A stretch of 64,000 nucleotides of DNA, taken from Pyrrhosoma nymphula (taxonomy: Eukaryota > Arthropoda > Insecta > Odonata > Coenagrionidae). The notes under the pieces are model-generated. The model saw nothing but the letters and a program-made list of their open reading frames with translations, was not told the origin of the DNA and searched no databases. This document shows, in pieces, positions 45,418 to 57,501 of this stretch. A program made the translations under genes and the position numbers. Within the stretch, counting starts at the first letter, position 1; every line of letters starts with the position of its first letter. Location: positions 86,273,838 to 86,337,837 of the forward strand of contig OY754339.1 of NCBI GenBank assembly GCA_963573305.1. Direction: 5' to 3'.

Positions 45418-46118
45418 CCCAGGTCAGGTATTTACCTGCTGATGATGTTTCAATGACCTCTGCCATTGTCAATGGGACATTGAGTGATGATCAGAATGTT
45501 GGCATTAATTTATTTTACAATGGAAGAAATGAGTATGTAATATTTTGTCAGAACCCTTTGTGGATACACTGAATTTCAGACTGCCACAAAAAATTTCCTA
45601 GGTTACTATCCATTCATAAGAAAGGCTGATTCTCTGCTGAATTCTGAGATTTTTAGCGAAGCGTTTTGCTGAGTGCTTTTTCATGTCAAACTAAAAAATG
45701 GCCAAGTTGTGAGTTTGGCTATTCTATAAGCTAAGTTACAGAGCTATTCCTGTCCTTGATTAAAATATTTCCAAAGGTTACTTAGCATTGTTGTGGAAGA
45801 AGCAAGTCAATAGACGTGATTAGAAAATTAAGGTGGGAAAAATTAAACGTCAGCCTACAGGTAGCTACAAGTAAGGATAAAAAACACAAAGGTCTTTTAA
45901 CCAATGAATTATTACTTAGTATTTGATTCATTACTGAGTTTTATTAGTTAATTTAAAGGAGTAATAAAGAAATTACATTAGCTGCTTTAATTTTCTCTGT
46001 TTGTGTAGCTGTTGCAACAACTCTATTTGTTTTTTTTTTTTTTTTATCAAAAAATTTGATTTTTTTGCAGATTTTAATGAATTACCTTAGGCATGATAAT
46101 CATTTTTATGTTCTAATA
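45418..46118. other. intron, no gene seen
   Basis: AT-rich, with a run of T at about 46029-46046. Confidence 0.6.
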
Positions 46119-48683
46119 CCGTATTTAATCGTGTGAGCCGCACCCTAGTGTATCCTGCGCACCCTCATTTTTTGGCAGGCTCGTGAGGAAAAAAAATCAT
46201 TTTATCTAAATATCAATTTTTTGCCCTTGAGCCTGCATCATTTTGTCATAAAATGAATGCACATTCTTTAATAGAAATTCTGTGCCAAAGTTAAGTGTTG
46301 ATGTACATCTTTCTTATGAATTTATTGTGTTACGTTTTAATATTGTCACGATACACAGCCCGTTTTATTTTGCATCTATTTCTCCTAACATCACACAGTA
46401 ATCACAGTTGTATAAAATCACATCATCCAGCTATAAAAATGGCATCTGTTCAAAATGAAATATCCAACTAAAATAATTGCTGAACTATATACTATTTCAA
46501 TCCGTGATCATTCGATTACGGAAATCCGTCGGCGAATCAACAAATAAAAGCAGAATGCCGTCCGTACCTGATAGATGCCTGATAGTGGTGGTCTCGTCTG
46601 CTTTCTTCACAGTAGCTGTGGGCTGGGACGATTTAACAACACCGGAACGTCTTGGAAACACACGGAAAAACGAAACTCAATGTAATGGCAGTTATCATTC
46701 TATTAAACTAAAGAAAAAGACATTCGTGGAAATTGAATCGTGAATCACTAATGAATATTTGTATCATAATATTTCTCATTTTTAGTTTTCATTACTGCTA
46801 CTAAGATCTGAGAAAATCACGTCCTCACTTTAACTGTCCCACACCTCACTGTCTTCATTGCCGTCCATGTCATTTGAAATGCAACATTTCTTAAAGCTTT
46901 TTATGACTAAATCCTCTGGAATCATCTTCCATGATGCCAAAATCAACTGTCAAATCTGTGTCTACTCTGGTTTTTTTATTTTTCCCGTGGGAGTTTCTTC
47001 ATGTATAGTGCTTGCCATCCACTCTCTGTACAGGCTCTTCATGTTCGCTTTGAATGGTCTATTTATGCAAATGTCTAATGGCTGCAACATAGACGTCATA
47101 CCACCAGGTCAGTCTTTACCTCCTGCAGCCTTTGTTTTACAGGTTCTTTAAGATATCCACGAAAATTGTCGAGTACTAACATGCTCCACAGCCATAGTAA
47201 GGCATCAGGACGGGATTCCCACACACATTTAATCCAATCTAAGACCATGTTACTGTCCAGCCAACCATTTTCTTGCACTCTTACTATTATACCGGCTGGA
47301 AATATCACTTTCTTGGGTAGAGTTTTTCGTTTAAAAATAACATAAGGTGGGAGTTTTTTCCCATCTGCCAGTACTGTTAACATCACTGTACAACGCTGTT
47401 TTTCATAACCACCACTTTGTACTTGCACAGACTTCTGGCCAATTTCATTCACAGTTGTTTCTGATGGCATCTCGAAGTACACTGGTGTTTGGTCTGCATT
47501 TCCAATTTGTCCCAATAAGTAGCAATGTTTTTAATTCAGCTGAATTACATACCTCTGAAAGCTCTCCAGCTTATCTTCATATGCATCAGGTAATCGCTGG
47601 GAAATCGTCGTCCTTCTCCTAATTGATAGTCCATTTCTGATAAAATATCATTGTAGCCATCCTCTGCTCGCCTTAAAGTCTGCCGGAGCAACGCCTAATT
47701 CTCTTGCTTTCACCTGGCACATTTCTGTTGACACTGCATAAGCATACTGTTGTCGATCAAAGATGTATGAAGCCAGTTGCTTTTCTAGTTCAGGGTATTT
47801 TGCACTTTTACCCCTAAAAGCTCTCATACTTTTTTTTGCAGATTGCAGTTTTTCCTTCATCTTCCTGCAGTCTCTGATGCACAATTCAGATACACCATAT
47901 TTCCTTCCTGCAGCTTGATCTCCTATTTTTTCGGCATCGCTTATAATGTGTAGTTTTGTACTCACAGGATACGATTGCAATTCCACTTCAGAATTCACTT
48001 TTAGGGTGGTAACTGCAAATTATTTTAAAATGCCAAATGACTCGAACTCGTTTACTCCTCTCATGCATGGAGCGGATAGCACGGAGAGAAAAGCATGTAT
48101 AGTAAGAAGGTACAATCTCTGAGCATACAAGTCTTGCCACTAGGTAACAAATACTTTGTCGTGTTATTACAATGTTGCTTTAATGTGTACACTAAAGTAG
48201 CTATCTATTACGTGAGAAATATTGCTATAGATACGTGATACCGAAACAAACTCTGATTACGATTTTGAAAAGATTTAAAGACGTCACACCCTCTTGCAGC
48301 AGCTTACAGGATACAATGTAGATACAGATTTGAATACATATGAGTCCTAAAATATGTTATCTTACGTATGATCTATACACGGTAAGTGCTTTGTCATGTG
48401 GTGTTTCTGATATAGCCTTTATTCAAGTATCGTTGTACGCTCAGACTTTGATAAACAATGATTTGTATTTCTAATTACTTCAAAGTACTTTACAGTTTAC
48501 TACCACACCATACTTACCAATTCACATCGATATATTCACTTTAGAGAAACTAACGACAGGAATTTGAGGTAAAATGGTGCGCGGCTTACATGAAAATCTG
48601 GAGGATTAGTGTAAGCCGTGCACCCCCATTTTTTCACCGACATTTTCGGAAAAAAGGTGTGCGGCTTACACGAGTAAATACAG
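46119..48683 (-). mobile_element. pogo/Tigger-like transposon with degenerate transposase
   Basis: Ends CCGTATTTAATCGTGTGAGC and (inverted) CTGTATTTACTCGTGTAAGC lie between TA duplications (46117-46118, 48684-48685). On the minus strand a transposase starts at 47998 with a CENP-B-like DNA-binding region (AGRKYGVSELCIRDCRKMKE). It continues in another frame (47515-47096) with GNADQTPVYFEMPS, KRCTVMLTVLADG-like text, ENGWLDSNMVLDWIKCVW and SMLVLDNFRGYL. The DQTP and LDNF Asp residues are the first two of the DDE/D triad. Frame breaks make it inactive. At 2565 bp it is near full length. Confidence 0.85.
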
Positions 48684-48900
48684 TATGTATAATTGTATTC
48701 TATATCACTGTGTCACTTAGGAAAACTACAAATTTATTTCTTAGTAATTGAAAATATTATTGGTTACCTAATTAATACTTTAGTTTTTGTTATGAATATT
48801 TTAATTTTGATTGTACTTATTTAGTATTCTTTTAATATCATTTGCATGTCCTTTTTTCTTTATTTTTTATATTTTGGAAAAAAATTTGTTTTGTTTTCAG
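48684..48900. other. intron up to exon 12
   Basis: A short AT-rich segment ending in a T-rich acceptor, TTGTTTTGTTTTCAG. Confidence 0.7.
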
Positions 48901-48970
48901 AATGAAGAAAGAATTATTACTAGAAAAGCATACTATTCGTAGCCCAAGTGACAGCAGAAATTCTGTGCAG
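48901..48970 (+). CDS. osp: osp exon 12
   Basis: One base completes the Arg codon, then the 70-nt exon reads MKKELLLEKHTIRSPSDSRN then SVQ, ending in phase 0 at CAG|GTAACT. The open frame runs on into the intron for another 500 bp, but that part is hydrophobic, low-complexity and AT-rich, and is read-through rather than protein. RSPSDS is a likely phosphosite cluster by composition only. Confidence 0.7.
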
Positions 48971-51199
48971 GTAACTGAGATTAGCCTATGGCTTTGTTTT
49001 TCGATTTATATCATTGTAAATTATGGAAATAAGTCTTGGTCATGTGGATATTTTAAGAACTGTGAAATAATATTTCAGTCATGTGGTAATTTGATTTTTA
49101 ATGTGTTCAATGCTCATGATGTAGAATATATATCATGCCTTATTCTATTGTTAATGAATCTCCCAGCCTGGCGCAATAAGGACAGGGTTAGGGTCAGTAA
49201 CCACTTAAGAAAAAACATGCATTGTGGATTAATTTGTTTTGAGGATTTATATCACTTATTAGTGGATTTATGGCGTGAATTTATGGGGTGTTATCACTTT
49301 TTTCTTCTGATTTTTTTTGCATTTCATAAACTGTGTGGAAGTAAGTTTTTGTTATTTTCCAAGTTTAATACTTATAATTTGTTGTTCTCATGTTTGTCAA
49401 TTTTTCAGTCTTTGTTTACATATAGGAATATGATATATTGTCAAAATGGCAACTTTTTAGAAAACAAATGAGACCACATTCATAATTTAGTGCAAGAAAT
49501 TCTGTATTATCATTGTTTTCACTTCATGGTGTTTATGATGAATGCTCTTTAATAGAATTGGTTTATTTTCAGTATCTATTTATATTGAAAACTGAATTTA
49601 TGCATGTTCAGTGTGTTATAATATTTTTCAAAATGTCTTTGAATCATAATCTTTCTTTTTACCAAAAATCGTGGGTATCAAAGCTGGTCAAGCCACACCT
49701 GTTAGGCCATTTTGTAGTTTTTGTGTGGACTAGAGTGAATTAGGTATTATATTTCAGAGAGAAATAACACTGACTAACTAGTTATTTCTGTCATTTTTGG
49801 CAATACTCTATCCCGCAGTGGTGTCTCTTATTTGCAAATAGGGGAAGCACATTTTTAAAAATTCAATTTCTGCATGTGAAGCAGCAAAACCCTGCCAATA
49901 GACCCAAAAAGATACATGGAAAGATTTTGAAACATAGAATTAGAAAACACTATATCGCTATTCTGGCAATTGTTTGTTTAAAGAAAGTTTGTTTTGTTAC
50001 TTCTGGGAATTACGTTAATAAAGAAAGTGTAATGGATTAAATCCTGACAGTATAAGAGTGCTCCATTTCGTTAGCAAAAATGAACAAGTTAATTGTGTTT
50101 ACTTGTTGCATTTATTAAAGACTTGATAAATTTTATTATGAAACTGGAATTGATGCTCAGTTTTATTTCATTTTTAAAGTGAATTAATTAGATTTTAGTT
50201 TGAGGGAAAACCTAAATACATGGCATAAACTTGTATGTTAAATTTCAGAAACTGGTTCATAAACTTATTCAGGAATTCAAAAAATTGCATATATGAATTT
50301 AATTTATATTTACAGTAAGCTCTTGTTTATCCCTGCTAATGAAAATCCAGATGAAGCGTGAACAATCGAAAAACACGGATAGTCAAAAAACAAGGAAGAT
50401 ATGGTGGCGATGTAAATGGATTTCGCAATTTAATTCGTATGACAAAAAGCATTTTCAATAACAAAAAGAAGAACAATGAAAGGCAAAACAGATGGTTTTT
50501 AGAATATTTTTTGGTATATAAAAGTTTCGAAGCACTTACCTTAGTCTTAAATACTGGAATATCAAATTTTGAGGTGCACAGAGCGGTGAGTTGCACGGAT
50601 TATGTGCTCATTGATGATGGAGAGTTTACTGTAAATGAATTTCTCATTCTGGCCTATGACTTAACAAATGGATTATTTAGTACTCTCGGATTTGGTGCAA
50701 TGTAGTGTGGTGGAATTTACAGGATCCGAACAGATTAAATTTAAAAATTAGAAAATTGCACTACGATGGGAAAGTATAGCACTCTTTAAGTTACACAATA
50801 GCCTCCCAATATTTATCTGGAAGTAAGTCAGTTCAGAATCTAAGACCCCTCACCTTATTTTGGTGCTACACAATATTTAATGAAGGCCAGATAATGTCTC
50901 ATGGCTACAAAAATTTCAAGCATAAAATATTTTTCATATTGTTTCACTGTATGTCAAGTAGTGTTAGTAAGTTTTGTGTAAAATCATAAAAATGAACTCA
51001 AGTTCCAGATGTTTGCCATAATTTGTGGAATACTTCAGCCTGATGTATTCTTATGACCTAAGTTCAAAGATATACTTTTATTGGTGCACATGTGATTCTC
51101 ATTGATACAGTGCTTGTTTACTTAATTGCTCCACTTTCTTCAATATATGGTCTCTTACTTTTTGTGTTTTAATTCGTTTCAATTATTTGTGTGTTACAG
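48971..51199. other. intron, one orphan transposon tip
   Basis: TA then CAGTAAGCTCTTGTTTATCC at 50313 looks like a Tigger-type end, and the plus frame 50358-50705 may be a remnant of the same element. No opposite end was found. Nothing else was recognised. Confidence 0.5.
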
Positions 51200-51253
51200 G
51201 ACGGAGGCCCAGGCATGGTTGAGAGGTACAGGGAGGAAATAGAGCAATTAAGA
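51200..51253 (+). CDS. osp: osp exon 13: coiled-coil start
   Basis: The 54-nt exon reads DGGPGMVERYREEIEQLR in phase 0 at both ends, between GTGTTACAG and AGA|GTGAGT. The VERYREEIEQLR helix begins the last coiled coil and fits similar text before the C-terminal blocks of MPRIP-type proteins. Confidence 0.75.
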
Positions 51254-51961
51254 GTGAGTTATGTTTTTCTCAACTTTTTTTAATACGTGAGTAATAAGTC
51301 TCATGTGCTCAGTTTTAGCCAAGGATATGCCTAATATGTTTTCAAATAAACTTTGATGGTGTTACCTCAATGGCTGGCTAAAAAATAGCCCATATTTCCA
51401 CATTAATTTACAGATGATTCCTAATCACTACCTCTTATTATTTTATCATTATTTTTTTTCTTCTGGAGGTCCATTAATTGATTAATTACTTCATTTCTCT
51501 TTCACCAACGTTTTGCATCTATATTTATTCTTCTTCAGGGCTACATTCAAAATTAATTTAGCGTATTATACAACAATTCAACCAGGTCTACAAGTTTGCA
51601 TAAATATGTTAAAAAGTAGGACACCGGATTGCCCAGGATCTTAGGGTATTACTTGGGGTAGAGGAATTACTTGTCACAAGTTGGTAGTTCATTGGCTGTA
51701 ACACCCAGCAATTTTATATCGATAGATCACGATCTCCAAGCTTGTGACGGAAATGACCATGTCCTAATTTCTCCTAATAACAATGAAGTTTTGCTCACTC
51801 GGGATACATTAAATTGATTCCAAATTAGAGGCCATGGTGGGAGCGGTGATGGAGCAAAGCAAAGTGCAAAAACCACTGATTTTTTTTGTTAAATGAGTGA
51901 TTCTCTTGACAGAAGAGCTGAATTATTGAACTATCAGGCGGTGCTTTGTAAAATTCCATTT
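51254..51961. other. intron; possible Penelope-like tail
   Basis: Minus-strand text near 51545 (CCTGAAGAAGAATAAATATA, then GCAAAACGTTGGTG) resembles Penelope-like 3' tails. Otherwise the segment is non-coding. Confidence 0.4.
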
Positions 51962-52132
51962 TGACAGAATCAGAACAAACTTTGCAAATTTTACAATGAA
52001 TTTTATTCAATACGACCGGTTTCATCGCATAAGCGACATCTTCAAGTCCTGAAGATGTCGCTTATGCGATGAAACCGGTCGTATTGAATAAAATCCATTG
52101 TAAAATTTACAAAGCTTGTTTTGATTCTGTCA
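51962..52132. repeat. 83-bp-arm inverted repeat with CTGAAGA...GAAAC motif
   Basis: Arms 51962-52044 and 52050-52132 are almost perfect reverse complements, separated by five bases. Each arm carries CTGAAGATG, the stem GTCGC/GCGAT, then GAAACCGGTCGTATTG, a signature of arthropod Penelope-like element ends. Two terminal sequences in tail-to-tail arrangement would give this palindrome. Compare the hairpin at 17898. Confidence 0.85.
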
Positions 52133-54580
52133 GCTGAATTATTTTTTATAGTAAACATTCATTCGCTTGTCAAATTTCTTCTTGAATTATTATTCACTGA
52201 TTCCCTTCTCTGAGACTGCCCGAATGGATCGGAAACTAAGAAAATTGAAATTGGAAATGCCCGCACATTCCCATATTCTTTTTCCCCCACCCGGGAATCC
52301 TCACCAGGAAAATTCACCCAGCTTTCCTTCTCCGTTGCTCCAAAACCTCAGCTTACTCTCCATCATCTTCTTTCTCACTTCTGGCGATCTTATCAAATGC
52401 TTCCTTTGTCCCCCCTCCCCGCTCTAAGGGTGGGCACGAGCCATCACCTTCATACTGAAGACCCCATTCTGGCCCTCCAGCACATCAGGCCCCTTCGACT
52501 GCGCCTCCATCCCACCCCCTCAACACTAGGTCAGGATGCAATGTCCCACGCTGACTCTGCCGGCCCCCCATGCAAACTCTTGGGCCCTTTAAGTGAAAGC
52601 CCCCCACTCTTCAAAGGCATGCCCTCCCGCTCCGCTGACGCAGCCAGTTGAGGTAAGGGAGGAGGAAGATAAGATGTGACTATTTGGCGTAAACCGATGA
52701 TTCATTCGATGTTTATTCCTCGTGTGCCTCCCTTGGCCTTGACTCCCAGGTAGATCAACCTCACAAGTGACGCAGGATACTCTAAGACCACGGGAGACGC
52801 ATAGATGTTTTTGTGAGAGGGTGAATGGAATAACCCCTGCAATGATGGGGAAAGGAGAAACAGACAGACGATTTTGGACTGTTGCGTGGCCTAACCTGGA
52901 GCTGCAATGATCGAAGGAAAATCTCCTTGCTTGATCGAAAGCAGAGGGAAAACAAAACAATCGTATCGGAAATAGCCACGCACAATTAAGATGATTCCAA
53001 GGGAGAATAACTATTGTTATCACGAGTGATTTACGGGCATATCAGTATTTGTACAAAATGCATAGTATGCATCCATCGTGAGTTCTCCAGTTAGGAAATA
53101 ATATAGGAAAATGCACTAAGAAGCTTCATAGGCTTAGTCCAAACTGCACGAAAATTGTACAAAGACGTTTCATTGCCTAATCATTCATTGGAAAAAAGAA
53201 CGACAAGTTAGGTGTCATGATGTAAATTTCTGTGGGGCTTGGATGGAGGTTGATTCTTCCGATTTTCAGGATTTCCGCCATGAAAAGCTGGAACGATGTG
53301 GTGGAAATCCGGAAAATCGAAATAATCAGACTCTGAATAATTAGTCGTATTCAACTGTGTCCCCCCTGTGGGCATGAATACACATTAAAATATACTTTCA
53401 TGAATTATAACTTCGTAAATGATGCAAGTACATTACAAGAGTACATCTTAATTTAAGGAAAAAAAAAGAGCTTCATCGCGATGTTTTTGAAAGATACTCG
53501 TTCTTACAAAATTTGATATTACGAAGTGCCGATTTTTCCAGTCCCGTCAACTTCGTAATTTTGAGTTTCTATTGTATTTGCCAAAATAATGAAGGAAAGC
53601 AGAAAGAATTAGAAATCCAAATTTTTGCCCCGAATCGCTGACGAGTCATGGTTCTCAGCTTCATTTACTCTTTTCCCATCTACATTTGTCCCATCTCCCC
53701 AAACTCGAATGTGAATCACAAGGTAAGGAAGGCTGAAGATATGGGGACTATCCATTTTGAATAAAAAATTTTTTATTCAAAATGAATTTCTATCACTTCC
53801 AAGAAGTCAAGTCTGAAACAATCAAATTTATATAGGGATGACTTCTTGGTGGTGTCTGTCCGAAACTGCATCAGCGATTTTTTTCTCGGGTTCCCTCGAA
53901 CTTCTTTCGGATGGCTAGGAATTCTGTGTTCGTCGCCGACCTTGACATGATACTCCACCCCTACCCTTCCCTCCCGTTTCCCAAGCCCCTCCCCTAGTGG
54001 AAGCCATCTGAGAAGTTAGGGCGTGGGGAAGCGATGAGTGAAATCCGATACTTTTGGTTTGTGGTCGTAACTGGTAAGGGACTTCCGGCAGGCAAGGATG
54101 ATGATGTAGAAGTTCTTCATCTTAGAAAAGTCTTGGGTGAAATGGGCTGAGAGCAGGCAGGCATTTAAAGATCTACGGCAAAAATTCTGGTGACCTGGAA
54201 AATACACCTTATGTGTTATTACTGGACACATGCCCAAAATCATTCATTTTGTTTTTATTTTCCGCATGATCGCGTCTGATAGTTCATACTTCCCCAGTTT
54301 TAACTTGAATCTGATGAACATGAATAATTAAGCCCATTAACTCCTCATTTTAGTGCATATTTTTGCCTTGTTATAAAAAAATATAGCAGTACGGTGTTTA
54401 TTTCGGAAAATACAGGATGTTTTTCGTTAATTTTCAGAAAGTACGTTTTTTTCGAACTCGGATAATTCGAAGTCCAATTTTTTTGATCCCTTGAATTTTG
54501 AATTAACGAGATTTTACTGTAAATAGAACAAAGTAGAAGCAGCTCATTCCTCACACTACCACAGGTAAATGTCTACTGAG
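52133..54580. other. intron, orphan transposon tips, no gene
   Basis: Right-end tips of Tigger-like elements are visible at 53574 (inverse TACAATAGAAACTCAAAATT) and 54519 (inverse TACAGTAAAATCTCGTTAAT). A perfect small palindrome (ATTTTGAATAAAAAATTTTT and its complement) lies at about 53754-53783. The GC-richer block at 52230-52640 has no recognised coding text. Confidence 0.45.
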
Positions 54581-54637
54581 TGCTCTGACAACTATATGGC
54601 ATCTTTAGCCCCGCCAACCACCACGCCAGGTCAAAAC
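54581..54637 (+). CDS. osp: osp exon 14, start uncertain
   Basis: The 57-nt exon reads CSDNYMASLAPPTTTPGQN in phase 0 at both ends, closing at AAC|GTAAGT. The better-looking acceptor ACTACCACAG at 54564 would bring a stop in the required phase, so I use the next AG, TCTACTGAG at 54580. Skipping the exon would also keep the frame between exons 13 and 15. Confidence 0.5.
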
Positions 54638-55150
54638 GTAAGTTACTTTCTGGACAAGCTTTGTATTTCATATATTTTAAGACTGTGGGTATGTCATACC
54701 AACCCAATTATTAGGGCTCAAACCCAGGGTGATGCCCTTGCTTAACCTAGTTCTACTTCGATCAGTATACAGATGAGTGGACGTATCATGGGAATCAGTG
54801 GATTTTTTATATGGCAGGTAAATCATCCATTTAATGAACCGATTTTAATTATGGTTTCATAATTATACTCGTATGCCATTCTTGGAATTAGCATTTTATT
54901 TTTTTAAATGTGGACTTCACAAACCATAAATCGCCTGTGCTGTGCAGGATGCATACAATTCTGATGTAAGAGAGCTTCCCTGAGGCAAGTTGTTACCATA
55001 TGCTGGTGGATTGACCAATTTTTAACATTCATCAAGGTTGTGGTTCATGCTGTTGAATTTTTTTCAATCAGATTGTCCCTAGGTTGGCTTATTTTTTATG
55101 CTTTTTATTTTTTTTTGTGCCTCTTGATGAATAATTTTACTTCTTTTCAG
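54638..55150. other. intron, no gene seen
   Basis: A 513-bp intron ending in TTTTACTTCTTTTCAG. Confidence 0.65.
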
Positions 55151-55298
55151 GCCTTGTGTGAGAAGGGGATGAGAGCAATGGATGCTTCACATCAACGAGT
55201 GATTCGTGAAATGGAGGAGAAGCACAAAGAAGAGGTGCTTCGAGTACATCGAGAGAAAGAGCAAGCCCTACGAGAAGAGACAAAGGCAACTTTAGCAG
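55151..55298 (+). CDS. osp: osp exon 15: conserved C-terminal coiled coil
   Basis: The 148-nt exon starts in phase 0 with ALCEKGMRAMDASHQRVIRE, MEEKHKEEVLRVHREKEQAL and REETKATLA, ending at CAG|GTTAGA with one base over. ALCEKG...AM.ASH..VI.E...KH is the signature of the MPRIP/outspread C-terminal coiled coil, which in vertebrate MPRIP overlaps the region binding the myosin phosphatase targeting subunit. With exon 16 it is the strongest evidence for the family. Confidence 0.9.
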
Positions 55299-55634
55299 GT
55301 TAGAGCCCTACTTATTCTGGTCTTTTTTTTCTTCTGTGACATTCCCTTATGGATGAAAAAGTATGGAAAGACTTAAGGATATAACCAATGCTATTATGAA
55401 TTGTTTTTGCATCAAATGCCTGAATGGGTTAGCATTAATTACTAGACATGACTACAAGATAAAGTGTGAGATGTTAAGGTGGTAGAAGTACTTTATATTT
55501 ACTTGTGTGATAATGCCAACCATTCTTGATCCAAAGTGTATCCTCTGCATGGCACGGCATTTAATAAATATCTGAAGTGCTAACCGACTGAGATAACTTG
55601 GAAATTTGAAATTTACCAAAATGAAAAGTATATG
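55299..55634. other. intron, no gene seen
   Basis: Non-coding sequence before the MITE at 55635. Confidence 0.6.
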
Positions 55635-55963
55635 CCGTATTTCTCTGGCTTATAAGACCCATGGGTATATAAGGCACACCCTAGTTTTGGCTACAGAACT
55701 TAAAAAAATAACATTTCCATTGCCCTTCAATACTTATAGAGGTGAAAGAGAGAGATGTTTTACCAAATGCCGAAACAGATATGGTGGCATGGCATAATGT
55801 GGAATGTCATCATGGTTATTTTTACTCAATGTCTCATCGTAAGATAAGTATGGTACTGATTTCAACAAGGTCTTTTGGCAAAATATGATGACAGCATAAG
55901 ATACTGTCATTCGGATGGCTTTCTGTGGGAGAAAAAGCCTGTCTTAAAAGCCAGAAAATATGA
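55635..55963. mobile_element. TA-type MITE, CCGTATTTCTCTGGC ends
   Basis: CCGTATTTCTCTGGCTTATA at the left corresponds to the inverse of TTAAAAGCCAGAAAATATGA at the right, with TA after the right end. At 330 bp it is non-coding. Its ends are close to those of the element at 27045. Confidence 0.6.
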
Positions 55964-56222
55964 TATATCCTCCTCTTCTTTGTTTCTAGTAAATGCCATA
56001 TGAAATAATTTTTTCATGAATGCAAAATACTAATTGTACATAGTGCCACTGTCATTTAATCATTCATTTTACCCTACTAATTCAGTGAATTCTCAGAAAG
56101 TTGTGAATGAATTACTGCAGAAACTGACAGAATTAATAATCATAATTTTTTCTGTAAATATTGCAAGTGTCGTACAGAAAGTTATTTTCTACCTTTCAAC
56201 TCATTGATATTTTGTCTTTCAG

Positions 56223-56337
56223 CCCTAGATGCTATGCGGAAAGCACATGAAACTGAAGTACAGCGTGAAGTGGCCAAATTCAAAGAAGAATTCACCCGTA
56301 GGATGTCTGCAAAATATGAGTTAAGCTCGCAGCATAA
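56223..56337 (+). CDS. osp: osp exon 16: conserved coiled coil
   Basis: Two bases finish the Ala codon from exon 15, then the 115-nt exon reads LDAMRKAHETEVQREVAKFK and EEFTRRMSAKYELSSQHK, leaving two bases at CATAA|GTAAGT. The block ALDAMRKAHETEVQRE matches the AIxAMKKAHxxELxRE motif of MPRIP-type coiled coils. The protein must continue in an exon beyond the window or one I cannot recognise downstream. Confidence 0.9.
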
Positions 56338-57501
56338 GTAAGTGCATATATATATCTAATATTTGCTTGTATTTTGTCTAACCACTTTATGAGGAGGACT
56401 AAATTGACATTACCTTTGGTTGTAAAAGTTTCACATTGAGAGCTACGTCTTTGACACAATGGATCTTAGACCTCCAAGACTGATTTTCTTTGATGAATTG
56501 GTGCCTCATCAGTTCCAGCGAATTTATTCTCAATCTCCACTTGAATGTTTTGCTAGTGTAGCTCATTTAATATTGCTATCATTATCCATTTCATGCTGCA
56601 GGTAGATGACTAAATGCAGTAATGAGTAACTTAGATGTATATTCCTCATTAGATGTCTTCCATAAAATACAACAGTAATTACAAATTATTTGCCTTAGAT
56701 AAATATAATTTACTTGGCCATCTTGGTAAGTTGACTTCTCAATGGTCTTAACTCTGGTTAATCAAGATTTGAGCACTAAAATATTGTGCACCTTGAAAGC
56801 TTCTTAGCAGTGGTGCGTAACCATCCAAATTCCTATTTGCATTAAGCATAGGAATTTAAATTACAAAGTTTACTGAAAAAAATTGTTTAGTTAAGAATGT
56901 GGTTATAATCCAACTTGAAGGAAATACTTTGTTAGTTACGTTACCTCACCATGAGAAAATTCAAGAAATTCAGAAAAAACAAAGCATTACTTGGTCGCAG
57001 AAAAATTACCGTCTTAATTAACTCAGGAGTTTGTTCTATTTATATCTTGTTGGACATGAAAGAACCAGTCTCTGAGAATTATAACTTTCAATGTTCAGCG
57101 AACATCTCTTCACAAGAGAGAATTAGGCTAAATGTAAATCATGCATTTAAAATAACGTATAATTTGGCCTAAAAAATATCATGAAGTAAATCATGATTCT
57201 CAGAGTTAATTGTTTTATATCTTCTTTTATTTTATGGCATCACTTGCTGCACCCCATTCTGGTGTCTCTGGATATGATGTTGGAAATATGTCCATCAGTG
57301 ATTTATCTGAATTGATGTGTCTGAATTTGGTAGCTTGGGTTTGTGGATAAGAGAGGTACCCATGAAATGCAGTCAAGTGTGTGTATGTGTGGATTGATCC
57401 TTTGCGAGTGTTCTACCTTCCAAATCATTATTCGTGACTTTTGTCTTGCTGCAAACCCACTCACACAAATAATTACATTCACCATGATTCTGTTGTACAT
57501 A
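56338..57501. other. intron, no gene seen
   Basis: Searching for a following exon entered with one base gave no convincing candidate. The frame 56951-57172 lacks an acceptor and family similarity. Confidence 0.5.

Larger units (their letters stand above)
4423..56337 (+). other. osp: outspread/MPRIP-family gene, internal span
   Basis: This is the span of one host gene. Sixteen exons were chained by open frame, AG/GT borders and matching phase: 4423-5345, 9185-9356, 12462-12640, 12999-13077, 17070-17164, 17316-17448, 18954-19138, 28446-28680, 29918-30374, 30750-31195, 39960-40057, 48901-48970, 51200-51253, 54581-54637, 55151-55298 and 56223-56337. They encode about 1149 residues: a PH-domain end, low-complexity Ser/Pro regions, then coiled coil. 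In the known family these proteins bind F-actin and recruit RhoA and myosin phosphatase. Here that role is inferred from the PH end and the C-terminal coiled-coil blocks. Both gene ends lie outside the window. In Drosophila the outspread locus is also very long. Confidence 0.8.

Noticed and set aside
48842..49471. A 209-codon open frame over exon 12
   Set aside because: Only 48901-48970 is supported by splice sites and phase. The rest is hydrophobic, AT-rich intron read-through.
54565..54580. Exon 14 starting at the acceptor ACTACCACAG
   Set aside because: It introduces a stop codon in the phase required by exon 13, so it is kept only as a possible alternative event.
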